A DNA stretch of 37,881 nt from CAYJAZ01 sp964371865 (GTDB taxonomy: Bacteria > Desulfobacterota > Desulfovibrionia > Desulfovibrionales > Desulfovibrionaceae), in the NCBI GenBank assembly GCA_964371865.1, contig CAYJOR010000025.1, forward strand, positions 1-37,881, in the 5' to 3' direction. Both the position numbers and the translations under genes were made by a program. Position 1 is the first letter of the stretch; each line of letters opens with the position of its first letter. The notes beneath the pieces are model-generated. The model had not been told where the DNA came from and ran no database searches. It saw nothing but the letters and a program-made list of their open reading frames with translations. Shown here in pieces: positions 5,219-15,114 of the stretch.

Positions 5219-7870
5219 ATGAAAGAAATTCTATCATTATTACCAAAGCCAAGTCGCTATATCGGCATTGAAGAGGGTGGCGTAAAGGTTAGCAAAGAAG
5301 ATGTAGCTAAGGCTAAAATCCATGTTGCTTTTGCTTTTCCGGACATGTATGAAATAGGCATGTCTTACCTAGGTCAAAAAATTCTTTACGGAATGGTGAA
5401 TACTTACGATAAGTATATTGCTGAAAGAGTTTTCTCACCATGCGTTGACGCTGGTAAAATTCTTAAAGAGCAAAACATTCCGCTCGCAAGTATCGAAAGC
5501 GATACTGACCTTAAAGATTTTGATGTGCTAGGTTTTGCTCTCACACACGAATTAGCATTCACAAACATCTTATATATGCTTGATTTAGCGCAAATTCCGC
5601 TTATGCCAGAAGAAAGAGGCGATGATTTATCGAAATATCCTCTTGTGTATATTGGCGGCGGCTGTACAATCTGTGCCGAGCCAATTGCAGATTTTGTGGA
5701 CTTTATGATGCTTGGTGAAGGCGAAGAAATGGTAGTGCCAATTCTTGAACTTCTAGAGGAAGCAAAAGAAAATAATTGGACTAAAAGACAATTTCTTGAA
5801 AAAGCTCGCTATATTACAGGTATATACGTTCCTTCATTCTTTGAAGAAACAGAAAACGGATTAAAACCGATTTTTGAAGACTATACTGAAGTAAAACGTG
5901 CACTTGTGAGAGAATTGGATACTGCTTTTTATCCAGTTGAACAAGCCTCACCTTTTGGTGCAATCCATAACAGGCTAACTCTTGAAATCGCAAGGGGTTG
6001 TACTCGTGGATGTAGATTCTGCCAAGCCGGATTTACTACTCGCCCATCTCGTGAACGTAGTGTTGAAAATATCAAAGAATTACTTGCAGATGCTGTAAAA
6101 AGAACAGGCTATGAAGATGTATCATTCCTTTCATTATCAGCCGGAGATTTTTCTGCATTAAAAACTCTTTTCCTTGATGTTGCAAAACAGTGTGCTCAAG
6201 AACAAATTTCATTATCATTACCATCGCTTAGAGTTGGTTCAGTTGATGGCGACATTATGGAATGTATAGCTAATATCAGAAGAACCGGTGCAACTTTAGC
6301 TCCTGAAGCAGGAAGTCAAAGATTACGTGATGTTATAAATAAAGGTATTACCGAAGAAGCATTAATTGCTCACGTTCGACAGCTTGTACATTATGGTTGG
6401 CAGACAGTTAAGCTCTACTTTATGATAGGCTTACCTACCGAAACTTATGAAGATTTAGACGCAATTGTCGAACTTGCAAGAAAAGTTCGTGACTGCGCTA
6501 TGTATTTTGATGAAGAAGGTAAAAGACGCGGAAGCCAGATACAAGTAACAATCTCTGTTTCACCTTTTGTTCCGAAAACACACACTCCTTTCCAGTGGGA
6601 CGCACAAATTCCACTTGAAGAAATGACAAAAAGAATTTTCTATCTACGTGACTTAACAAAGAAACTCAAGAACGTAAAAATGCGTTGGCATGAACCGGCT
6701 ACAAGTCATCTTGAAGGTATTTTATCACGCGCAGACAGAAAGATGTCTAAAGTCGTATTAAATGCGTATAAAAAAGGTGCTGTATTTGTTTCTTGGATGG
6801 ATCACTTCAATCTTGATTATTGGACTAAAGCAATGCAAGAAGAAGGATTCTCGATTGAGCAATACACAGGCGCACGCGATGAAAATAGTATTCTCCCTTG
6901 GGATCATCTAAACACCGGTACTACAAAAGAATTTTTAGTTAAAGAACGTGCAAGAGCTCTTGATGGAGCACTTACTTTAGACTGCAGATACGAAAAATGT
7001 TCTCTTTGTGGCGCATGTGATTTTCCTAATAAAAAATCTACTCTAAGAACCTCTGATAGTGAAGCTGATATCAAAACATCTCTTAACTTCAAGGAACGTG
7101 ATCAAGAAGCAGTTGAAGTACCTAAGGATGTTCAAATAAAAAGAGAAAAGCAAGAACCAAATTCTAAAAAATCACCTCCTAAAATTGAAGAACACCTTAT
7201 TCATAGAGCTGTACGCTTTAAAATATGGCATAAAAAAGCTGATAATGCAGCATATTTAAGTCAGCTTGAAATACAGCCTCTTCTTGAAAGAGCTTTAAGA
7301 CGTGCTAATATTCCTATGGCATTTTCTCAAGGATTTCATCCACTTCCACTTATCACATTTGGAAGAGCTTTACCTGTAGGTGTTGAAAGCATGGCGGAGT
7401 GGTTTGCTTTATCATTAAGAAAGCCAATGTCATCTCAAGAATTTATTGAAGCATTAGAACCCTTTATGCTTGAAGGAATGGAAATTATTCGAGTTGAAAC
7501 TCTACCACTCTTCGGAAGTGTAGAGCAAGCAACAAAAGAAGTTTTCAAAGTAAGCCTACCAGAAGAATATATCGAGCAAGCAAAAGCAAGATTTGATGAT
7601 TTTTGTGCTCAAGAAAACTATATTTTTGAAAAGCTTAACAAACAAAATGTCATTAAAGAAAAGAACATACGTAAAATGCTTGAAGATTCTCAATGGCATA
7701 ACAATACTCTTCACTGTACAATTTCATACAAAGATGATTATCTTTCACCTCAGACTTTTATGGAAGCTATCTTCAATGGAAAAAAAGTTCAGAATGCTCT
7801 CTCTGTAGACCCTTTGAATATTTTACCAACAAAAATTAAAGTTATGAAACTAGCTCAATTTATTGAATAA
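5219..7870 (+). CDS. B12-binding-type radical SAM protein fused to DUF2344
   Basis: 883 residues joining two proteins that are separate in many bacteria. Residues 1 to about 600 match the TIGR03960-type radical SAM family: an N-terminal B12-binding-like region, then C261-x3-C265-x2-C268 in RGCTRGCRFCQAGF, the ligands of the SAM-binding [4Fe-4S] cluster. A second cysteine cluster (CRYEKCSLCGAC) follows near residue 593. From about residue 660 to the end is DUF2344 (TIGR03936 type) with FKIWHKKADNAAYLSQLE and SQGFHPLP. The substrate is unknown; neighbours of the separate genes in Clostridia (ribosomal proteins, RNase G) have suggested RNA-related chemistry, which is only inference. No clear ribosome site precedes the ATG. 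It is a single gene ending in a strong bidirectional terminator. Confidence 0.85.
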   Translation: MKEILSLLPKPSRYIGIEEGGVKVSKEDVAKAKIHVAFAFPDMYEIGMSYLGQKILYGMVNTYDKYIAERVFSPCVDAGKILKEQNIPLASIESDTDLKDFDVLGFALTHELAFTNILYMLDLAQIPLMPEERGDDLSKYPLVYIGGGCTICAEPIADFVDFMMLGEGEEMVVPILELLEEAKENNWTKRQFLEKARYITGIYVPSFFEETENGLKPIFEDYTEVKRALVRELDTAFYPVEQASPFGAIHNRLTLEIARGCTRGCRFCQAGFTTRPSRERSVENIKELLADAVKRTGYEDVSFLSLSAGDFSALKTLFLDVAKQCAQEQISLSLPSLRVGSVDGDIMECIANIRRTGATLAPEAGSQRLRDVINKGITEEALIAHVRQLVHYGWQTVKLYFMIGLPTETYEDLDAIVELARKVRDCAMYFDEEGKRRGSQIQVTISVSPFVPKTHTPFQWDAQIPLEEMTKRIFYLRDLTKKLKNVKMRWHEPATSHLEGILSRADRKMSKVVLNAYKKGAVFVSWMDHFNLDYWTKAMQEEGFSIEQYTGARDENSILPWDHLNTGTTKEFLVKERARALDGALTLDCRYEKCSLCGACDFPNKKSTLRTSDSEADIKTSLNFKERDQEAVEVPKDVQIKREKQEPNSKKSPPKIEEHLIHRAVRFKIWHKKADNAAYLSQLEIQPLLERALRRANIPMAFSQGFHPLPLITFGRALPVGVESMAEWFALSLRKPMSSQEFIEALEPFMLEGMEIIRVETLPLFGSVEQATKEVFKVSLPEEYIEQAKARFDDFCAQENYIFEKLNKQNVIKEKNIRKMLEDSQWHNNTLHCTISYKDDYLSPQTFMEAIFNGKKVQNALSVDPLNILPTKIKVMKLAQFIE

Positions 7871-7894
7871 AGATCATAAATTAATTATTAAACA

Positions 7895-7943
7895 AGAGGG
7901 GGAAGCCATGCTTATTTATAAAGTCATGGTTTCCCCCTCTTTC
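7895..7943. terminator. Bidirectional terminator between convergent genes
   Basis: AGAGGGGGAAGCCATG (7895-7910) pairs with CATGGTTTCCCCCTCT (7925-7940) over 16 positions with one wobble, loop 14 bases, followed by TTCT. It sits between the stops of the radical SAM gene (plus) and the M16 peptidase (minus), and can serve both. Confidence 0.8.
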
Positions 7944-7961
7944 TAAAGAATAATTTAAATC

Positions 7962-10631
7962 TTATTTGTTTGTGACTTTTAATAAATAAGCATTTTCAGT
8001 TTTAAGATATTTCTTTGCAACCCTCTGGATATCTTGAGAAGTTACTTTCTTAGCTTTTTCAAAATATTCTTCATTATAATCCAAAGAACGACCAAGATAC
8101 ATATTTGTTCCTGCGGTTGAAACTCGTGAACCTAAGCTTTGTTTTCCTTTGATATAAGCAATCTCCATTGAAAAAACTGCATTATCAATTTCTTCTTGAG
8201 GTATAAGATTATTTTGCAAATCTAAAATAACTTCTTGAAATGCAGGAAGAATTTTATCACCGTTTTCTAAAGCTGTATTTACATAAAATGCTAAGAAACC
8301 AACTTTAGAGTTTGAAAAACCAATCGGCGCAACACTATACGCAAGAGCTTTTTTATCACGAATTTCTCTGAAAAGTATACCTGACATATCGCCAAGCAAG
8401 CTTTCTAAAACATCGAGAGCTATTGCATCTTCATTTTGATAAGGCACAGTTGGGAAAATTTGCATGATATATTCATGGTTTATTTCTGGAATTGTATATA
8501 TATTTTCTCTGTCAGATTGCATTTTAGAGGCATTAATCGGTTCTATTGCTTTTTTCCTAATTTGAAGAGAATCCACAAATTTCAAAGCTCTATCTAAGCG
8601 AAAATCACCGGCAATTGTAAATATCCATGACTGTTTTTTTTGAATATCCCAAAGATTTTCCACCTGTTTGAGTGTAAACCCCTCAACTGTTTTTGGTTTT
8701 CCCATTGTTGTGTAACCATAAGCATTTGTTGAGGTAAAAAGTGTTGGGAATAATTCACTAAACAATAGAGAGTCCGGCTTTTCTTCAATTTCTTTTGCAA
8801 GTACAGATAAAAGATTATGTATATTTTTCCAATCATTTGAGTTGAAATCCGGCTTATGTATTATTTCACTGAAAATTTCAAAAGCTTCTTTTTCAAATTG
8901 TGATGGCGAATCTAAAGTAAAATTAAAAGTTTCGCGTGTAGAACTTACTGCTATACCAATAGCTTTCTCATCTAAATATTCTGAAAGTTCATCTCTATTT
9001 TTTGACTTCGTTGCAACACCCATCATATCAGCCAAAGCAGAAGATAGACCTTGCTCCTTTTCAGATAGTAAACTATTTCCACCAACAAGCTTTAATTCAG
9101 CAACAAAGAATGGCATAGTTGAATCCGGCAAAAGTATTACCTTAGAACCTGAACTATATTCTATAACAATTCTTTCCGGACTTTCTTCAATTATTTTTGC
9201 ACCTTCAGGAATGTAAGATTTGTAATAAACCATATCTGCTATCACTAACATATCATCTGAAGCAGAGATATCACTAGCTTCTGCAATTTCTAAAAAATTC
9301 GGTAATTCTTTATTTTCTATTGCTTTTTTTGGAGCAAGAACAGCTACAGCCATATTTGAAGGTTTAATCCATTCATCTATAGCTTTTTGCATATTCTCCA
9401 TACTAACTTGATCTATAGAGTATAAAAAGTTATCAATAGAGAATTCACCCGGGCTTGCAAATTCGCTATCACCTACAAGAGACGCATATCCGCTGATTGT
9501 ACTTTTTCTGCGCTGGAACATATTTTCATATAAAAATTTTGCACTATCAAGCTGTGTTTGAGTAAAAGCGTCTGTTGAAAGTTTTGGTAAAAACTCTGTA
9601 AACTCTTTCCAAAATGCTTCTACTTTATCAACTTCTAAATCAACAGAAATTGTAAAAAGGCTTACTCTGTCGTAAGCAATATTATATGTAGATATTGAAT
9701 TTACAAGATTTTCATCTCTTTCAAATTTTTTAGTAAGAATGGAAGTATCTAGTCCACCTAGAACAATTTGAAGAACATCAAAAGTGCGGCTTCGCATATC
9801 ATGTGTAGACGGAATAGGAAATGTTATATTCATAAGCACTTTATTTGATGCACTTTCTTCAACTACAACCTTAGTTCCTTCAAAAAGAGGAAGTTCAAAA
9901 GCACTTGGGAAGGTTTGAATGCTTATATTATCTTTTTTAGAAAAATATTTTTTTGCTTCGTTTATTACTTCATCTTTTTTTACGTCACCCACAACAACTA
10001 AAAGCATATTTTGCGGATTATAAAGTCTATCCATATACTGCTTTACATCTTTAGCTGTTACAGTTGCAAGAGTTTCTTCAGTACCAAGTACGCCGTGCAT
10101 ATAGGAAGTACCTTCAAGGGCAAGCCCTACTGTATCTTCATATAAGCGCATATTTGGGTCTTCTCTTCTCTGCCCCATTTCAGCATATATGACTTTTTTT
10201 TCCTCTTCCATAATTTTAGCGTCAATTATTGGATTGAGTGCCATATCGGCAACAATATCAATACCTCTTTTCCATTCTTTAGCTGGTAAATCAGTATAGT
10301 AGACTGTCTCGTCTGCTGAAGTATAGGCATTAAAGTCGCCACCCACGGACTCAATTTCTTTAGCTAAGCTTCCGTCAGGTCTTTTCTCTGTCCCTCGGAA
10401 TACCATATGTTCAAGCAAGTGACTAATGCCGGCTTTATCCGGAGTTTCATACGCACCACCTGCGTGCACATAAAGTCTTACTGAAACCAAAGGAAAGCGT
10501 GTATCTTCAACAACAAGAACTCTTAATCCATTTTCTAAAACAGTAACCTTATTTTCTGCAAAGGCCGATGCCGCATTTAAAGCAATGCTCAGCATAGCTA
10601 CGAGAAAAAATCTACACACAAGTTTTCGCAT
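7962..10631 (-). CDS. Exported M16 zinc peptidase (two-domain, PqqL/YmxG-like)
   Basis: 889 residues. A signal peptide is visible (MRKLVCRFFLVAMLSIAL... with AFA before residue 26), so the enzyme is likely periplasmic. The inverted zinc motif H71-L-L-E74-H75 is intact, and E151, 76 residues later, is the third ligand. A second, inactive M16-like half fills the C-terminal part, as in two-domain M16B proteases. It probably degrades peptides or processes exported proteins; the substrate is unknown. It follows pyrC by 58 bases on the same strand and may read through from the lpxK-rdgB-pyrB-pyrC transcript. A palindrome in the gap (AGCTATTT/AAATAGCT, 10660-10676) and TATAAT-like boxes could give it its own promoter. 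Confidence 0.85.
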   Translation of the reverse strand: MRKLVCRFFLVAMLSIALNAASAFAENKVTVLENGLRVLVVEDTRFPLVSVRLYVHAGGAYETPDKAGISHLLEHMVFRGTEKRPDGSLAKEIESVGGDFNAYTSADETVYYTDLPAKEWKRGIDIVADMALNPIIDAKIMEEEKKVIYAEMGQRREDPNMRLYEDTVGLALEGTSYMHGVLGTEETLATVTAKDVKQYMDRLYNPQNMLLVVVGDVKKDEVINEAKKYFSKKDNISIQTFPSAFELPLFEGTKVVVEESASNKVLMNITFPIPSTHDMRSRTFDVLQIVLGGLDTSILTKKFERDENLVNSISTYNIAYDRVSLFTISVDLEVDKVEAFWKEFTEFLPKLSTDAFTQTQLDSAKFLYENMFQRRKSTISGYASLVGDSEFASPGEFSIDNFLYSIDQVSMENMQKAIDEWIKPSNMAVAVLAPKKAIENKELPNFLEIAEASDISASDDMLVIADMVYYKSYIPEGAKIIEESPERIVIEYSSGSKVILLPDSTMPFFVAELKLVGGNSLLSEKEQGLSSALADMMGVATKSKNRDELSEYLDEKAIGIAVSSTRETFNFTLDSPSQFEKEAFEIFSEIIHKPDFNSNDWKNIHNLLSVLAKEIEEKPDSLLFSELFPTLFTSTNAYGYTTMGKPKTVEGFTLKQVENLWDIQKKQSWIFTIAGDFRLDRALKFVDSLQIRKKAIEPINASKMQSDRENIYTIPEINHEYIMQIFPTVPYQNEDAIALDVLESLLGDMSGILFREIRDKKALAYSVAPIGFSNSKVGFLAFYVNTALENGDKILPAFQEVILDLQNNLIPQEEIDNAVFSMEIAYIKGKQSLGSRVSTAGTNMYLGRSLDYNEEYFEKAKKVTSQDIQRVAKKYLKTENAYLLKVTNK

Positions 10632-10689
10632 AAAAACTCCGGATTATAATGAATATAATAGCTATTTAAAATAGCTTACAAATATAAAG

Positions 10690-11949
10690 CTATCCTACTA
10701 AGTCAACTCCGTGAATAAAGTGGTTCACCACGCGCCCTTTGAGTTTTTTTCCAAGAAATGGAGTATTTGAACTTTTTGAATAAAGATTTTGCTTATTAAC
10801 TTCCCATTCTAATGATGGGTCAAAAAGGAAGAAGTGAGCAGGCATACCTTTTTCTATACCATGTTTTGGCATATTGAAAATTTCAAGAGGTTTTTCTACC
10901 CAAAGACGTACTATATCTTCTTGAGATAACACATCTTCTTCATGCAGTTTCCAAGTTAAAGCCATAGCAGTATCAAGTCCGGTAAATCCATTTGGAGTTT
11001 TATCAAAAGGATGATTTTTTTCATCTTCTGAGTGAGGAGCGTGATCAGTCACAAGCATATCAATAGTATTATTTTTTACTGCTTCACGAACCGCAATTAT
11101 GTCTTTTTGAGTTCTAAGTGGCGGGTTTACCTTAGCATTTGTATTGTATCCTTCAATTTCATGTTCATCAAGTAGGAAGTAATGCGGGCAAGATTCTGCT
11201 GTAATTTTAACATTTCTATCTTTAGCAAATTTGATATAATCAAGGGTAATTTTAGCTGAAACATGTGCAATATGTGATGGAATATCTAAATATTCAGATA
11301 ACATAGCATCGCGAGCAGCTTGCATTGCTTCTGCGATATCCGGCTGTGCTTTCAAGCCAAGCTCAGTGCTGAGCGCACTTTCATTTGCATGAGTTCCTAC
11401 AGCAAGATAAGGCTCTTCGCAGTGATCAATAAAAAGCAAACCTAAATCATGCGCATACTCCATAACACGACGTACAATCGTTGTATCTGTGAGCGGAACA
11501 CCATCATTAGAAACAGCAACACAGCCCGCAGCTTTTAATTCAGCTAAAGGTGCTAATTCTTTGCCTTTTAATCCAATAGTAGCTGCTGCAATCGGCATAG
11601 CATAAGGGCCATTTGGAAATGCTTTTTTAGCTCTATCAAGAATAAGTTGAGTAACGGCAGCTGAATCATTCACAGGGTTTGTATTTGCCATACAAGCAAC
11701 ACGCACAAAACCTCCATGTAAAGCAGCATTCAGACCGGACTGTATATCTTCTTTCCATTCATAACCAGGCTCACGCAAATGCACGTGACAATCTACAAGC
11801 GATGGAAATAAAAGTAAATTTTTAGCGTCAACTTTTGGTAAATCTGAAGTAAGTTTTGAGCCAACTTCTTCAATAATGCCATCTTTAACAATGATTTCAA
11901 TATCTTTGCCAAGATATAAGGCATTTATTAGATGAAATGAATTATTCAT
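10690..11949 (-). CDS. pyrC: Dihydroorotase, type I
   Basis: 419 residues, the length of class I dihydroorotases. It cyclises carbamoyl-aspartate to dihydroorotate, step three of pyrimidine synthesis, in the cytoplasm. The amidohydrolase metal motif H55-V-H57-LREPG is intact, and further metal or catalytic sites appear in SNDG, FIDHCEEP, SHIAHVSA and TDHAPHSEDE, so it should be active rather than a structural pseudo-enzyme. It starts 10 bases after the pyrB stop, an order in which ATCase and type I DHOase often form a complex (family knowledge). A weak AAAGAGAAAG purine-rich ribosome site precedes the ATG. Confidence 0.92.
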   Translation of the reverse strand: MNNSFHLINALYLGKDIEIIVKDGIIEEVGSKLTSDLPKVDAKNLLLFPSLVDCHVHLREPGYEWKEDIQSGLNAALHGGFVRVACMANTNPVNDSAAVTQLILDRAKKAFPNGPYAMPIAAATIGLKGKELAPLAELKAAGCVAVSNDGVPLTDTTIVRRVMEYAHDLGLLFIDHCEEPYLAVGTHANESALSTELGLKAQPDIAEAMQAARDAMLSEYLDIPSHIAHVSAKITLDYIKFAKDRNVKITAESCPHYFLLDEHEIEGYNTNAKVNPPLRTQKDIIAVREAVKNNTIDMLVTDHAPHSEDEKNHPFDKTPNGFTGLDTAMALTWKLHEEDVLSQEDIVRLWVEKPLEIFNMPKHGIEKGMPAHFFLFDPSLEWEVNKQNLYSKSSNTPFLGKKLKGRVVNHFIHGVDLVG

Positions 11950-11959
11950 ATCTTTCTCT

Positions 11960-12892
11960 TTATTTATTTTTTTCTCTTAAAATTAAGGTTGTAAGCACTG
12001 CCATACGAATAGCAACACCGGCTTCAACTTGGTCGAGTATGCGTGAATTTACACTATCTGCCACGTCAGGAGAGATTTCAATCCCTCTATTCATTGGCCC
12101 TGGGTGAAGTATTACAGCATTTGGATTTGCTTTTTCAAGATGCTTTTCAGTCAAGCAGAAACGTTGAGTATAATCGTGAATTGACGGAATGAGTCCTGCT
12201 TGTTGCCTTTCAAACTGCATGCGCAAGCACATTACGGCATCCACATTTTTTACAGCTTCTTCTAAATCATGATAAATATCAACTCCCCAAGTGTCTATTC
12301 CACGAGGAAGTACAGTTGATGGAGCACAAACCCTTACTTTTACACCCATTTTTTGAAGTAGATGCCTATTTGAGCGTGCCACACGAGAATGTTGGATATC
12401 ACCTAAAATAAGGAGAGTTTTTCCTTCAAATTCACCATTCCAAGCTCTTTTAAGAGTAAAAGCATCTAGCAGAGCTTGAGTTGGGTGAGCATGCCATCCA
12501 TCACCGGCATTTACTACAGAACAAGTTAGATTTTTTGACAAAAATTCAGCTGTACCGGAAGAAGAATCTCGTACTACAATACAGTCAGGCTGCATCGCTT
12601 GAAGCGTAAGCCCTGTATCACGCATATTTTCGCCTTTCGACATACTCGAGCCTGAAGAACCAAGTGCAAAAGTATCGGCAGAAAGTCTTTTTCCTGCCAT
12701 ATCAAAGCTTGTTTTCGTACGAGTTGAGTTTTCTGCAAAGAAAAGAACAACTGTTTTTCCTTTAAGAATATCATCTTTTTTAATCTCACTGCGATTAAGA
12801 GCGTAAAAATTCTCTGCCTTATCTAGCAAGTATAAGATTTCATCTTTTGAAAGCTCTTTTGTATCGAGTAAGTCTTTATATTTCCAAAGCAT
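11960..12892 (-). CDS. pyrB: Aspartate carbamoyltransferase catalytic subunit
   Basis: 310 residues from the ATG at 12892, where the sequence (MLWKYKDLLD) begins as family members do; an AGAGG ribosome site lies six bases before it. An in-frame ATG at 12919 would add nine residues. The enzyme joins aspartate and carbamoyl phosphate. The carbamoyl-phosphate site is visible as FAENSTRTKTSF near residues 47-58, with SSMSKGEN (80s loop), HPTQALLDAF and HPGPMNRGIEI further on. No pyrI regulatory subunit gene is next to it; instead it leads into pyrC. It follows rdgB with a 58-base gap, within the lpxK-rdgB-pyrBC gene row. Confidence 0.92.
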   Translation of the reverse strand: MLWKYKDLLDTKELSKDEILYLLDKAENFYALNRSEIKKDDILKGKTVVLFFAENSTRTKTSFDMAGKRLSADTFALGSSGSSMSKGENMRDTGLTLQAMQPDCIVVRDSSSGTAEFLSKNLTCSVVNAGDGWHAHPTQALLDAFTLKRAWNGEFEGKTLLILGDIQHSRVARSNRHLLQKMGVKVRVCAPSTVLPRGIDTWGVDIYHDLEEAVKNVDAVMCLRMQFERQQAGLIPSIHDYTQRFCLTEKHLEKANPNAVILHPGPMNRGIEISPDVADSVNSRILDQVEAGVAIRMAVLTTLILREKNK

Positions 12893-12950
12893 ACATACCT
12901 CTATGGTAGTTTTAAACATTTATATTTTTTCTTTCCTATCATATAGTATA

Positions 12951-13589
12951 TTAAGAAAGAATATTTAGCTCGTGCTGAAGAGCTACAATAGCTCTTGCTC
13001 TATGCGAAATTTGCATTTTTTCTGCCTTTGTAAGTTCAGCAGATGTTTTCCCTAATGATTTATCCAAGAATATAGGGTCATAACCAAAACCGTTTTCACC
13101 TATAATTTCCTTTGTTATTTCACCTTCCCAGTAACCATGCACAACAATTTCCTGCCCCGTTTTTGGAAAAACAAGTGCAAGGCAACAACAAAAACGAGCC
13201 TTACGATTTTCTATCCCTTTCATATCTTTCAAGACTTGTAAAATGTTTTTTAGGTCTTTTGGACTGTTCAGTGATAGAATTTCAGAGTCATTTCTTCTTT
13301 GAGCATAGCGAGCTGAATAAATTCCGGGTGCACTATCTAGAGCTTGAATTTCAAGTCCGCTATCGTCAGCCAGAGCAATAAACCCTGTCTTTTTTGCAAC
13401 AAAACGAGCTTTAAGTAAAGCATTTTCCTCAAAGCTCAAACCATTTTCTTCAACATCTTCAATTTTATCAGGTAGATAGTCAAGGCTTTCTACCTGATAT
13501 CCTTTTAAAGCAGAGTGCATTTCTGCAACTTTTCCTTGATTGTGTGTTGCCAACAAAATAATATCTTTTGCTTGTTCTGCATTCATCAT
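12951..13589 (-). CDS. rdgB: Non-canonical purine NTP pyrophosphatase (RdgB/HAM1)
   Basis: 212 residues. The enzyme hydrolyses dITP, dXTP and their ribose forms to monophosphates, keeping deaminated purines out of nucleic acids. Family motifs are LLATHNQGKVAEM (N-terminal substrate loop), SFEENALLKA, ALADDSGLEI with the metal-binding DD, PGIYSARYA, FGYDPIF and the C-terminal SHRARAI. The start ATG overlaps the stop of lpxK by one base (TAATG), indicating translational coupling. A second ATG follows immediately, so the start could be one residue later. Confidence 0.93.
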   Translation of the reverse strand: MMNAEQAKDIILLATHNQGKVAEMHSALKGYQVESLDYLPDKIEDVEENGLSFEENALLKARFVAKKTGFIALADDSGLEIQALDSAPGIYSARYAQRRNDSEILSLNSPKDLKNILQVLKDMKGIENRKARFCCCLALVFPKTGQEIVVHGYWEGEITKEIIGENGFGYDPIFLDKSLGKTSAELTKAEKMQISHRARAIVALQHELNILS

Positions 13590-14953
13590 TAATCATCCTT
13601 AGATTTTTCTACTTTCTTTCTATTTTCTTCTAACACATAGGCATATGTGACTTTACGTTTTTCATCTTCAACTTTTTCTGGTTCTTTTTTTATTACAACT
13701 TTTTCATCTGCTACATTATTGGTTACAATTTTTTTCTTGAGTTGGCTTTCATCAGTAATAACTGGCCCCCAGCCTTGTGGCAAAGTATACGTTTCAGGCA
13801 TAGTGTACTCAATATTTGTCTCGCCCCAAGCGGTAGGTGAACCGTTAAATCTTTTTCCTTCTTCAAACAACAAACCTGTTTTATCAGCACTTGGAAGATG
13901 AGGATTTTGCTTCTCCCACCATTTAGTAAACCAATCTTCAAAAGTTAAATCAGTCCCTAAAGAACCGCCAAAACAAGTTTTCGTTTTAAGATACCATAAA
14001 TTTTGAACATTCAACAACTTTAATTTTACCGCATCTTTATGAGTACAAATAATCGGCATATTAAGTTTCATTAAAGAAATTGCATCCTTATGAGTAAATT
14101 TATGATGATCGGGGAAAATTTTCACAGCGTTCGGTTCTCTTTCCATAAAGCGAATCACACTATTTTTAGCTTGCGTTGGATTACCAAGACCACACACAAA
14201 AGCATAAGGACTATCTTTCAATATACTCGATGGATATGGTAATTTTTCACCTCTAGTAGGAACAATTCCAACCGGTTGTAGAGAAAATGCAAAAAAAGGT
14301 TTTTTATATTTTTTTACTATTGTTGTGAATAGTTCACAAAGGTTATCCCAGTCACTTCTATTTGTTTTGATAAGGAATGCACCGGCATCTTCAAGTGCTG
14401 AAGAAGGCTCTCTCCAAGTACCGTGAGGAATAACTTTATTCCAACCGTTTTGAAGATCGTTATAATTAAATAAAACTAAATCAAGATGTCTTTCAATGTG
14501 AAGATGTTGAAAAGCATCATCTAATATAAAGATGTCAGGCGTCAGTTTTTCTTTTGTATATTTTGCGGCACGGCTTCTATTAGGGTCAACAACCACGGCG
14601 GCAAGAGGTAAATTCTCCGAAAGCATAAGAGGCTCATCACCTACTTCTGCCGGAGTGTGCGCCGGATTCACTATCAAAGGTGTATAAGGTGGATTTCCAC
14701 CATAACCGCGTGTTAAAATTGTAGCTTTTAAATTACGCTTTAAAGCGTACTCCGCTAAGAATTCCACAATCGGTGTTTTTCCCGTACCTCCCCATGATAT
14801 ATTTCCTACGCTTACCGTTGGAACATCTTGTTTTAATTGAGGAAGTAAACCCATACGAAATAGACTTCTACGCACACCCATAGAAAGCCCATAAACAAAT
14901 CCAAATGGGCCAAGTATTGGTGATAGCGAACTTTGTAATTTTAGTTTTTCCAT
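13589..14953 (-). CDS. lpxK: Tetraacyldisaccharide 4'-kinase LpxK with a C-terminal tail
   Basis: 454 residues. LpxK phosphorylates the lipid A disaccharide precursor at the inner membrane. The P-loop GNISWGGTGKTP, LTRGYGG, DDAFQHL and the FPDHHKFT region are all visible, and the N-terminus has the usual hydrophobic helix. The kinase core ends near residue 345. About 100 further residues, charged and rich in Lys/Glu at the end (KKEPEKVEDEKRKV), are not part of LpxK in common organisms; this tail looks disordered and its role is unknown. It is the first gene of the minus-strand row lpxK-rdgB-pyrB-pyrC, and shows that the host makes lipopolysaccharide. Confidence 0.9.
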   Translation of the reverse strand: MEKLKLQSSLSPILGPFGFVYGLSMGVRRSLFRMGLLPQLKQDVPTVSVGNISWGGTGKTPIVEFLAEYALKRNLKATILTRGYGGNPPYTPLIVNPAHTPAEVGDEPLMLSENLPLAAVVVDPNRSRAAKYTKEKLTPDIFILDDAFQHLHIERHLDLVLFNYNDLQNGWNKVIPHGTWREPSSALEDAGAFLIKTNRSDWDNLCELFTTIVKKYKKPFFAFSLQPVGIVPTRGEKLPYPSSILKDSPYAFVCGLGNPTQAKNSVIRFMEREPNAVKIFPDHHKFTHKDAISLMKLNMPIICTHKDAVKLKLLNVQNLWYLKTKTCFGGSLGTDLTFEDWFTKWWEKQNPHLPSADKTGLLFEEGKRFNGSPTAWGETNIEYTMPETYTLPQGWGPVITDESQLKKKIVTNNVADEKVVIKKEPEKVEDEKRKVTYAYVLEENRKKVEKSKDD

Positions 14954-14991
14954 AAATTTAAAATATCTCTTTTTTTATTTTTTGGCAAGTC

Positions 14992-15020
14992 GTTATAGAA
15001 TTTATCTTTTAGCAAAACAA
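14992..15020 (-). promoter_or_regulatory. Possible promoter of the lpxK row
   Basis: On the minus strand TTGTTT (15020-15015) and TATAAC (14997-14992) are 17 bases apart, ending 39 bases before the lpxK ATG. The -35 box is weak. It is divergent from the rpsU promoter. Confidence 0.4.
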
Positions 15021-15086
15021 GATAACTAACTGATTTTTTTGATAAAGTTTAAGTATAAAAATTTGATTTTTTTTCAAAAATTTAAC

Positions 15087-15114
15087 TTGCATTTTCTCTA
15101 GGAGTGTGTATATT
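15087..15114 (+). promoter_or_regulatory. Promoter of rpsU and the synthesis cluster
   Basis: TTGCAT (15087-15092) and TATATT (15109-15114) are 16 bases apart, 55 bases before the rpsU ATG. It is the best promoter match upstream of the cluster. Confidence 0.6.
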
